Origin: an uncultured Clostridia bacterium
GTDB taxonomy: Bacteria > Bacillota > Clostridia > Saccharofermentanales > Fastidiosipilaceae
Reading direction: 5' to 3'
DNA length: 6,421 bases
NCBI GenBank assembly: GCA_947253135.1
Contig: CAMXYS010000091.1
Location: 1 to 6,421 of the forward strand
Shown here: positions 1 to 6,421 of the stretch, in pieces
Numbering within the stretch: position 1 is the stretch's first letter
Layout: each line of letters begins with the position of its first letter
Program-made: the position numbers and the translations under genes
Notes under the pieces: generated by a model
The model's database searches: none
Told to the model about the DNA's origin: nothing
What the model saw: only the letters and a program-made list of their open reading frames with translations

Positions 1-2088
1 CTGCAACCTTTGTTTGACTTGGCCGATCGCTTTAAAAAAGCGGAGGACAGCCATGCTTTTTGCCATTGCCTCCTCAATTTTATGGCGGCCTTTGACTTGG
101 AAGCAAAAGTTTTAAAGCGCTCGGAGAAACTTTTGGTCGAGGGGGCAGAGCAGCCTGCCACGGCCTTGGTGAAATCTTGGAACGAAACTTTGGGTCTGTT
201 GGCTGATTTTTTGGGCATGGCCGAACCCGTCCAACTGACCTTGGCGGAGTTTCGCCACATTTTGGCGGCCGGGTTGGAGCAACTGAGTGCAGATATAATT
301 CCTTCCACCTTGGACCAGGTGACCGTGGGCAATACTCACATGGCCTTGGGCAGCCGGGCTGACATCTTATTTGTGCTGGCGGCGGACCGCGACCACCTAC
401 CACCTGCAACCCCGCCGGACAGCGCGCTAAAAGCTTCTGACCGCTTGTATTTAGCCGAAAGCTTAGGTGTCGACCTGCCGGACCTGACGGAAAGCAAGGC
501 GGTTTGGGACCTTTTTTCAGTTGAGCAACTAAGGTTGTTGCCGGACCGACGACTCTATTTAAGTTATAGTCGACCGGGGGTTCCGGCCCAGCTTTTGCGT
601 GAGGCCTTGGCCTATGCTGAAGTCAGCTGTTTTTCGGATCAAATTACCAGCTTGGCTGACCCCAGACTTTACCATCCGGCGGTGGCCCGTTTGTACTTGC
701 TGGACCAGTCGACCTTAACCGGTATGGAGGATAAACAAAGCGGGGTGGCTGAGTTGGCCGCCCGGACTTATCAGGCAGATCCGGAGGCCTGGCAGATGGC
801 CTTAGAGCCCTTTGTGGGTAGTCTGCCGGGTCACTGTAAAACTTTGCAGCTGCCGGAAGTAGCAGCTGACCTGGCAAGCAAGGGTGTGGTCGATATGAGC
901 ATCAGTCGCCTGGAGCAATATGCGGCCTGCCCCTACCGCTATTTTTTCGGCCAGGTTTTAGCGGCTGAAGAAAGGCGGGTAGCTGAGCCGAACCCGCGCG
1001 ACCTGGGTTCGCTTAACCACCGTATTTTGGAGATGGCGGCCATCCGTTTTCAGACGGATGAAGATTTTCGCCAAAGTTTAAAAGATCCGGCCAAGTGGCC
1101 TGCAATTTTAGCTCAAACCAGGGCCTACGTAGCTGATTTGATTGAACATGATGAAGACTATTATCCCTTCCGTCGGCCCGAACTGCGTCAAGGTATTCTA
1201 ACCAGGGTGGCACAAAACACAGCCAATGCCATTATCGGTTACTTTGCCGCCTTGCCGGACCGGGACAGAAAAATATATACGGAATGGGATTTTGGCTTTG
1301 CCCGCCCCGAGCCGACCGGCCCGACCGCCGGCTCCGGCCAGGCTGCCGCTGCCGCCGCTGTGAGCGCCGGCGGATTAGAAAGTGAGGCCGGCGGTGGGAG
1401 TGGCCCTGTCCTCTGCACTTCTGTCTCGACAGACGAGGGCGTCGATCAGGCCGTTAAGGTTCAGTTCAGAGGCTATATTGACCGCATAGATGTCTTTCAG
1501 GACAGCGGCGGCGGATCGGAGTCCTTTTATTTATTGGATTATAAGGCCAAGGGCAGACAGGTCAACTTGGGCCGGATCTGTAATGGGTTAGATTTTCAAT
1601 TGCCCATATATTGTGCAGCTTGGCAGCTGAATAATCCTGACCAAAAACCGGCGGGCATCGGTTATTTGGCTTTAGACCATGATGCGGAGGTCAAAAAGAA
1701 GGCGAATTCTGCGAATTTGCAGGAGACGGTGACCCGGTCTTACCGACCGGACTTGTTCAGCGGTGCAGTTATCTCCTTTTCTGAGCTCGAGCAGGTGGGC
1801 TTGGAGGCTGCCGGCATAAGGTTATCTGCCCTTTTACAAGGCGATTTTTCAGTCGCACCGAAGGCGGCAGGGATCGATATCAAACTGAATAAAAAAGGTG
1901 AGCTGGCTGAAACAGCAGCGAGTCGGTCGGCTGATTCTCCCTGCGCCTACTGCGGTGCCGGCGGTATGTGCCGCATTGATATCCCTGCCCGAAATTTGAC
2001 TGTTTTGACGAAAAACTGGCCCCGGTCGGAGCAAAAGAAGGGGTCGGAGACTGAGGCGGCCGAAACAGTTGAAAATGAGTCGGTATAG
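1..2088 (+). CDS. addB: AddB (RexB), ATP-dependent helicase/deoxyribonuclease subunit B, C-terminal 695 residues (5' end outside window)
   Basis: This is the Chi-reading and nuclease subunit of the AddAB double-strand-break resection complex. The frame is open from base 1, so the true start lies upstream. The family is usually about 1,150 residues, so roughly the last 60% is present. Numbering from base 1, residues 104-190 resemble the degenerate helicase half of AddB (LDQVTVGN at 104-111, RRLYLSYS at 183-190) and have no motif VI arginine finger. The nuclease domain begins at ISRLEQYAACPY (301-312), where C310 is the first iron-sulfur cysteine, followed by GSLNH (H340). The PD-(D/E)XK core is GYIDRID (491-497), LLDYK (D513, K515) and QLPIY (533-537). 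The remaining cluster ligands are C648, C651 and C657 (C-x2-C-x5-C), matching the spacing known in Bacillus subtilis AddB. An Ala/Gly-rich insert occupies about 436-480. The stop is TAG at 2086-2088, and addA follows after 15 bases. Confidence 0.95.
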   Translation: MQPLFDLADRFKKAEDSHAFCHCLLNFMAAFDLEAKVLKRSEKLLVEGAEQPATALVKSWNETLGLLADFLGMAEPVQLTLAEFRHILAAGLEQLSADIIPSTLDQVTVGNTHMALGSRADILFVLAADRDHLPPATPPDSALKASDRLYLAESLGVDLPDLTESKAVWDLFSVEQLRLLPDRRLYLSYSRPGVPAQLLREALAYAEVSCFSDQITSLADPRLYHPAVARLYLLDQSTLTGMEDKQSGVAELAARTYQADPEAWQMALEPFVGSLPGHCKTLQLPEVAADLASKGVVDMSISRLEQYAACPYRYFFGQVLAAEERRVAEPNPRDLGSLNHRILEMAAIRFQTDEDFRQSLKDPAKWPAILAQTRAYVADLIEHDEDYYPFRRPELRQGILTRVAQNTANAIIGYFAALPDRDRKIYTEWDFGFARPEPTGPTAGSGQAAAAAAVSAGGLESEAGGGSGPVLCTSVSTDEGVDQAVKVQFRGYIDRIDVFQDSGGGSESFYLLDYKAKGRQVNLGRICNGLDFQLPIYCAAWQLNNPDQKPAGIGYLALDHDAEVKKKANSANLQETVTRSYRPDLFSGAVISFSELEQVGLEAAGIRLSALLQGDFSVAPKAAGIDIKLNKKGELAETAASRSADSPCAYCGAGGMCRIDIPARNLTVLTKNWPRSEQKKGSETEAAETVENESV
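1312..1329 (+). repeat. Two tandem 9-base units in the addB linker, followed by a GCN (alanine) run
   Basis: The units CCGACCGGC (1312-1320) and CCGACCGCC (1321-1329) differ at one base and encode Pro-Thr-Gly and Pro-Thr-Ala in frame. They open the low-complexity insert of the AddB nuclease domain. Six consecutive alanine codons follow at 1342-1359. Both are typical of in-frame slippage, although GC-rich DNA can produce such short matches by chance. Confidence 0.5.
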
Positions 2089-2089
2089 T

Positions 2090-2093
2090 GGAG
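2090..2093 (+). promoter_or_regulatory. Ribosome binding site of addA
   Basis: GGAG lies in the 15-base gap between the addB stop and the addA ATG, 10 bases before the start codon. This is slightly longer than the ideal spacing. A second purine-rich stretch, GGTGA at 2096-2100, lies only 3 bases from the ATG and is probably too close. With so short a gap and no room for a promoter, addA is most likely translated from the addB transcript, possibly with translational coupling. The operon reading is inference. Confidence 0.6.
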
Positions 2094-2103
2094 CTGGTGA
2101 ATA

Positions 2104-5100
2104 ATGGTGAAATTTACAGAAGAACAGCAGGCGATTATTGAGGCCCCACGGGGTAATTTGCTGGTCAGTGCTGCAGCAGGGTCTGGGAAGACGGCCGTGA
2201 TGACCGAACGAATAGTGCGCCGTTTGGCTGACGGCCAGGCTGATATCAGGCATTTGTTGGTTCTGACTTTTACCAAAAATGCCGCCGGCAATATGCGGGA
2301 TAAAATCGAAGAGAAATTATCGGCGGCAGTTGCGGCTGCCACTGCCGCAGGAGCAGACGGGGCAGCTGACTTGGAAAGCCAACTTTATTATTTGCCCCAA
2401 GCAGCTATATCGACGGTCCACTCTTTTTGCAACCGATTGCTGATTAATTTTTCTGACCTGTTGAAGGAAGGGGACCTCCCTCCTCTTGCCAGTATTTTAC
2501 TGAGCCCGCCGGATCAGGGAGCCGGGTTTTCAGTTGCCAGGGCAGCTGAGCCGGCGGCCTCATCCAACCGGCCACAAAATGACCGCCCTCTACTGAAAAA
2601 CCGCCCTGCACAAATGGATGAGCAAGACTATAAGGCCGAATTGTCGGCTGTCTTTGAGCAAGTCGCAGCCGAGCAATTAGAACGGCTGGAGGAGCTGGAA
2701 GGGTTAGAAGAACCGAAAGAGGAGGGGCAGCTGTTTGAAGCGACTACGGCCGAAGGAGAATTTGACCGGTACCCTGCTAAGGTTCCGGGCCATGAGGCGG
2801 AACGAAGGGAATTAGCCGCCTTTAGAGACTGCCTTAACCTTTATTTCAACGGGCGGTTGGCCCCTCCTACCTCGAATCGGGCGACCGGATCCTTGATCGG
2901 CGCTGCCATGGAACTCTATCACAATCTCAGAAGCTTGCCGGATTATCCGGATTATTTAGCGCGCCTTTACGCCGCCCTTTGTGCCGGTGCGGCAGATTTT
3001 TCTAAGGCCTCGGCCGGCCGCGAGTGCCTGTCCGCCTTGACCGACCTTTTTAATCGCTACCGGTCTTTCGAGCCGGAGCTGCGGCGCTTATTGGACGATC
3101 CCGAGGCAGCCCTGATCAAAAAAAACTGGTCGGATCGAAAGGCGCTGATCCTGGAGATCCTGGAACGCTTAAATGAGCTTAGCGACAGTTTTTTACAGGC
3201 CGACCCGACCGCGCAAAGGCAATTGTTAGCCTCTCAGGGCGATACTTTGCCCGCCATGCCCCCCCTGCGGAGCTCCCAGCGGGACTCTGCCCCAAAGGCC
3301 CGCCTAACCTACCTGTTGCGGGCTATTGTCGGTGAGCTGCTTTTTGTTATTAAGGGGGACTGTGCCACCGCCACTTTTACCTGTTATTACCGTTATGATT
3401 ACTTGCCGGCCGCCCTACTGCCAACCTCGTCAGCTGCCGATCTGGGCACGGAAGAAGAGCGCTTGCGCTACCAGGAGCCTTTTGTGCGAGCCTTCTTCAA
3501 TTTCATTTTACGGGTGGACCGGCGCTTTGCCACCCGGCGCTACGAACGTGGCCTGCTTCATTTCTCCGACCTGGAACAATTGGCCTTGCTACTGGTACGC
3601 AAAGATGCTGTCAAAGCATACTGTCGGGATTTATATAGAGAGATCTATGTGGATGAATTTCAAGATACAAATGACATCCAAATGGCCATTTTAGATGCGA
3701 TCGCCGATCATAATCTTTTTGTGGTCGGCGATTTGAAGCAAAGTATTTATCGTTTTCGTTACGCTAAACCGGAAATCTTCGCTTCTCTTTACAACGCCTA
3801 CCAGACCGGCAGCCGGCCGGGGGCGGTTTTTGAATTGCACCGCAACTTCCGCAGTCATGGCAAGATCCTCAGAGGAGTCAACCGTGTTTTTAAAGAGCTG
3901 ATGGTTGGTGATTTGACTCAAATTCAATATGCGGACGGACATGCTTTTGAGGTCAGCATGACGGCGGCAGAAGAGGAGGATTCCAGACCCCGCCTTTATC
4001 TCACCAGCTGGCCAAAAGATCAAGCGTTTTTGCCGGCTGCTTGGCCGGATTTGGCCCCGCGTGCCGTCCGTTACATTCCCAAGCTCAGGCAGCTGGCAGC
4101 TGAAGGTTACGCATGGGGTGATCTTTGTATTTTGGTCAAAACCAACCAGGAAATTAAAGAATTGACGGAGGTTTTGACTTTTTTCAATATCCCTTATAGT
4201 CGGTCTGAACGGGAGTTTCGTCCTGACCGATATGAGCAAGAGTTGATGGCCTCGCTAGTTTATTTTTTAAACAATCCGCTGCAGGATATTCCCCTGCTGA
4301 CAGTCATGACTTCCCCGCTTTTAGCTGCGCCCTTCACGGAAGCAGAGTTGTTCCACCTAAAGCAGTGGTCCCAGGCCTACCGGCAGCAGCCGGCAAATTT
4401 AGAGGCGGGTGATGAACCGGATTTCAGCCGGGTTGAGGGCTATGGATTTTGGCAGCATGTGTGGACACTTTTAACCGCTCCCCAGGAAGCCTTGGCGGCG
4501 GTCCTGCCGTCGGCCAATTGGACTTCTGCCCTTTACGACAAGTTGATAGCTTTTAAAGCTTTTACAGAAAGGTCACGGCGTCACCTGAGCGGTGGACATT
4601 TAAGCGAAGGCTTGCGGTTTGTTTTAATGGAAGCGGCCTTCATTGACCGCCTGTTGACTTTGCCGGACGGCCGCGAGCGGGTTGACCGGGTACACAGTTT
4701 TTTGCGTTCGGTTGCGGCTTTTGAGGCTGCCGGAAGGCGCGACCTGGCCGATTTGGCAGCTGTCTTAGTCAGAGAAAACGGGCTGCCTGAGGTCAAGGCA
4801 ACAGAAGCGGCTGCCGGAGAGAATGAAAACGCTGTCCATTTGTTGACCATCCATGGCAGCAAGGGCCTGGAGTTCCCGGTCGTGATTCTAGGTGACTTTG
4901 ATTTGGTAGGACGCGACCGAGAGGTGGCTTTTCAATTCTCTGAGACCTATGGCGTCGGTGCGGACTGCAACTATATTGATCGCAGCTTCGCTTTACAGGT
5001 GCCGACGGTTACCCGGACGCTTATTAAGCAGGAGGAAAGGGTGGCCTTATTTGCCGAATCGTTACGCCTGCTTTATGTGGCTATGACCCGGGCGGAAGCA

Positions 5101-6421
5101 GAGCTCCATGTGGTTACAGCTGAGCTGGAAGAGGACAGGGAAAATGCTAATGCTGCTGTTTTACTTAACTTGGCCGGGGCTGATAGCAGTGGTCCGGATG
5201 TTATGGGCGGGGCAGTTGGAAGCTCCGGTGGGGCAGTAGAATCCGAGCCGACTGCTTTTTTCAAAGATTGGCATTTGCTCAAGGGAAAAAAAGCAGCCCA
5301 ACTGATTCAAGCAGCTTTGGCTGCTGCCGGCGGTGGAGTTTGGCCACCTGCTGCCGAGCTTACGTCCGCCGGGGGCGCGCCCGCCGACGGGGCTGTTTTG
5401 GTTAAATTGAGTCAAGAGGGGCAACCCGGCGAACTGCTGTTACAGCGCTCAACCGCCCCTGCCGGTGGCGATTGGTTGCTTGAACGCTACTGTTTGGCCG
5501 AGACAGAATCTGCTTTTTCAGAGGTAGAATCTGCAGCTTCCAAAGCAGAACAGATTTCTCCCCCGGTTACAAAAAAACAAAGCTTGGTTGAACCGGTTAG
5601 CAGCGAGGAGCAAACACTAATAGCAGCCCCGGCTGTGGCAAAGTATTTTTCCCGGCTCCATTTGGATCAAATGGCGACTGATCTGCCGACGTCGGCAAGC
5701 GGCACAAGGGTGAGCCGCGCCGAGGAAGAGTCTCTTTATCAGCCAAGCCGTTTCCCCTTAAAACTGACCGTCAGCGAAGTAAAACGGCAGATGCAGGCGG
5801 ACTTAGCGCTGAGTTCAGTTGATGCAACAGAGGAGAGGCCGGGTGAATTACCGGTGTGGCCTGATCCCGCCGGCAGGGTGGAGCCGTTCTGGCGAGGCGT
5901 TAACTTGGAAGTGCATTCCTTAAAAGAAATTTTAAACCCGACGGCGTCACCGAATTTGCTGGCGGGTGGTCCGGAACTGGGTCAGCTCTTGCACAGAGCC
6001 TTTCAATTGATGGATTGGGAGCTTTGCCGGGACACCAAGGGAGCTCAGATCAATTTGCAGAATATGCTGGCTGCCAGACAGCTGCAGGAAGCAGAGTACC
6101 GGGTCTTGCAAACGTTTATTCCGGCCTTCGTGTCCTTTGGTGAATCCGACTTGAATGAGCGGATTTTGGCCGCTGAACAGAGGTCCGGCTTTACGGTTTA
6201 CCGAGAGCTTCCCTTTACACTGGCCCTGCCTCTAAGTGATTTGGTCGGCCTTGTTGAACCTTTGCCGGCACAAGCAGCAGAGGACCGCGTGATGGTGCAG
6301 GGGATCATCGACTTGTGGTTTATGGAAGACGACGGGGCTGTTTTACTGGACTACAAATCGGATTACTTGATGGGGGCAGACGAAGAGGTTTTGCAAACCT
6401 TAAAAGACCGCTATGCAGGAC
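2104..6421 (+). CDS. addA: AddA (RexA), ATP-dependent helicase/nuclease subunit A, first 1,439 residues (3' end outside window)
   Basis: This is the motor subunit of AddAB: a 3'-5' SF1A (UvrD-like) helicase with a C-terminal RecB-type nuclease. The frame is open without interruption to the window edge. ATG 2104 is preferred because FTEEQQAI (Q motif, residues 4-11) follows at once. Helicase motifs in order are: I GSGKT (26-30, K29), Ia TFTKNAAGNM (55-64), Ic STVHSFC (103-109), II VDEFQDTN (516-523), III GDLKQSIYRFR (542-552), IV LHRNFRS (578-584), V TIHGSKGLEFPVV (915-927) and VI LYVAMTRA (990-997, R996). NPLQDIPLLTVMTSPLL, starting at residue 724, is a signature of Gram-positive AddA. The nuclease domain starts near LTVSEVKR (1221-1228) and has H1297, D1403 (QGIID), D1416 and K1418 (LLDYKSD). 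The last conserved block (YKxQ...Y) lies beyond the edge. The finished protein should be near 1,500 residues, against 1,232 in Bacillus subtilis. The excess sits in low-complexity inserts around 123-240, 380-398 and 1005-1215. Confidence 0.97.
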   Translation, partial: MVKFTEEQQAIIEAPRGNLLVSAAAGSGKTAVMTERIVRRLADGQADIRHLLVLTFTKNAAGNMRDKIEEKLSAAVAAATAAGADGAADLESQLYYLPQAAISTVHSFCNRLLINFSDLLKEGDLPPLASILLSPPDQGAGFSVARAAEPAASSNRPQNDRPLLKNRPAQMDEQDYKAELSAVFEQVAAEQLERLEELEGLEEPKEEGQLFEATTAEGEFDRYPAKVPGHEAERRELAAFRDCLNLYFNGRLAPPTSNRATGSLIGAAMELYHNLRSLPDYPDYLARLYAALCAGAADFSKASAGRECLSALTDLFNRYRSFEPELRRLLDDPEAALIKKNWSDRKALILEILERLNELSDSFLQADPTAQRQLLASQGDTLPAMPPLRSSQRDSAPKARLTYLLRAIVGELLFVIKGDCATATFTCYYRYDYLPAALLPTSSAADLGTEEERLRYQEPFVRAFFNFILRVDRRFATRRYERGLLHFSDLEQLALLLVRKDAVKAYCRDLYREIYVDEFQDTNDIQMAILDAIADHNLFVVGDLKQSIYRFRYAKPEIFASLYNAYQTGSRPGAVFELHRNFRSHGKILRGVNRVFKELMVGDLTQIQYADGHAFEVSMTAAEEEDSRPRLYLTSWPKDQAFLPAAWPDLAPRAVRYIPKLRQLAAEGYAWGDLCILVKTNQEIKELTEVLTFFNIPYSRSEREFRPDRYEQELMASLVYFLNNPLQDIPLLTVMTSPLLAAPFTEAELFHLKQWSQAYRQQPANLEAGDEPDFSRVEGYGFWQHVWTLLTAPQEALAAVLPSANWTSALYDKLIAFKAFTERSRRHLSGGHLSEGLRFVLMEAAFIDRLLTLPDGRERVDRVHSFLRSVAAFEAAGRRDLADLAAVLVRENGLPEVKATEAAAGENENAVHLLTIHGSKGLEFPVVILGDFDLVGRDREVAFQFSETYGVGADCNYIDRSFALQVPTVTRTLIKQEERVALFAESLRLLYVAMTRAEAELHVVTAELEEDRENANAAVLLNLAGADSSGPDVMGGAVGSSGGAVESEPTAFFKDWHLLKGKKAAQLIQAALAAAGGGVWPPAAELTSAGGAPADGAVLVKLSQEGQPGELLLQRSTAPAGGDWLLERYCLAETESAFSEVESAASKAEQISPPVTKKQSLVEPVSSEEQTLIAAPAVAKYFSRLHLDQMATDLPTSASGTRVSRAEEESLYQPSRFPLKLTVSEVKRQMQADLALSSVDATEERPGELPVWPDPAGRVEPFWRGVNLEVHSLKEILNPTASPNLLAGGPELGQLLHRAFQLMDWELCRDTKGAQINLQNMLAARQLQEAEYRVLQTFIPAFVSFGESDLNERILAAEQRSGFTVYRELPFTLALPLSDLVGLVEPLPAQAAEDRVMVQGIIDLWFMEDDGAVLLDYKSDYLMGADEEVLQTLKDRYAG
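2566..2616 (+). repeat. Imperfect in-frame direct repeat, 33-base spacing, in an addA insert
   Basis: AACCGGCCACAAAATG (2566-2581) resembles AACCGCCCTGCACAAATG (2599-2616), allowing a 2-base gap. In protein terms, NRPQ at residues 155-158 recurs as NRPAQ at 166-170, eleven residues later, with DRP at 160-162 between them. This lies in the Pro/Asn/Arg-rich insert after helicase motif Ic. It could be the remnant of a 33-base tandem duplication, but the divergence makes this tentative. Confidence 0.35.
5206..5247 (+). repeat. Degraded 21-base in-frame tandem repeat in the addA linker
   Basis: GGCGGGGCAGT (5206-5216) recurs as GGTGGGGCAGT at 5227-5237, 21 bases (seven codons) later. It gives GGAV at residues 1035-1038 and again at 1042-1045. 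The second halves of the two units have diverged. The repeat lies in the Gly/Ser/Ala-rich linker between helicase motif VI and the nuclease domain. Confidence 0.4.

Noticed and set aside
1309..1334. Possible hairpin, GAGCCG at 1309-1314 with CGGCTC at 1329-1334
   Set aside because: It is only six base pairs, competes with an internal CCGGC/GCCGG pairing and lies in GC-rich repetitive coding sequence. There is no U-tract to make a terminator.
2089..2103. Promoter or regulatory element between the genes
   Set aside because: The 15-base gap has room only for a ribosome binding site.
1849..2342. Minus-strand open frames across the addB/addA junction
   Set aside because: They are antisense to the AddB cysteine motif and to the AddA Q motif and motifs I and Ia. 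Their products look like nothing known, and the conserved proteins on the plus strand explain the DNA.
3326..3694. Plus-strand open frame of 122 codons in another frame
   Set aside because: It lies wholly inside addA, across the region leading to motif II. Its product shows no recognisable domain and the addA frame is clearly the coding one.
3691..4239. Minus-strand open frame of 182 codons
   Set aside because: It is antisense to AddA motifs III and IV. Its composition reflects complementary codons and I see no supporting motif.
738..6165. Several AGCGG words (the Bacillus subtilis Chi sequence)
   Set aside because: A five-base word is expected about six times per strand in a window this size. 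The Chi sequence of this organism is unknown, so nothing can be concluded.

Overview
The window holds two adjacent plus-strand genes, both cut by the window edges. They encode the two subunits of an AddAB (RexAB) helicase-nuclease, in the order addB then addA. Bases 1-2088 are the 3' part of addB, 2089-2103 are a 15-base gap carrying a ribosome binding site, and 2104-6421 are addA, which runs off the right edge with its frame still open. There is no other intergenic DNA. I see no RNA gene, mobile element, CRISPR array or terminator.

The gene order, the iron-sulfur cysteines of AddB and the AddA signature NPLQDIPL are those of the Gram-positive (Bacillota) AddAB type rather than the alphaproteobacterial one. 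Mixed GC content and frequent TTG leucine codons fit a mid-GC clostridial lineage, but this placement is inference and I cannot name a genus.

Known roles: AddA is the 3'-5' SF1A helicase motor and has a nuclease domain that cuts one strand. AddB has a dead helicase fold that reads Chi, plus a second nuclease domain stapled by a [4Fe-4S] cluster. Together they resect double-strand breaks and load RecA. All catalytic residues visible here are intact in both proteins, so the complex should be a working dual-nuclease AddAB. Its function is ordinary.

What is unusual is size and composition. AddA is about 250 residues longer between its Walker lysine and its nuclease DYK motif than Bacillus subtilis AddA. 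AddB carries an Ala/Gly-rich insert inside its nuclease domain. The extra sequence is low-complexity, and three of the inserts contain short in-frame near-repeats (9, 33 and 21 bases), suggesting growth by replication slippage. I found no sign of a previously undescribed system.
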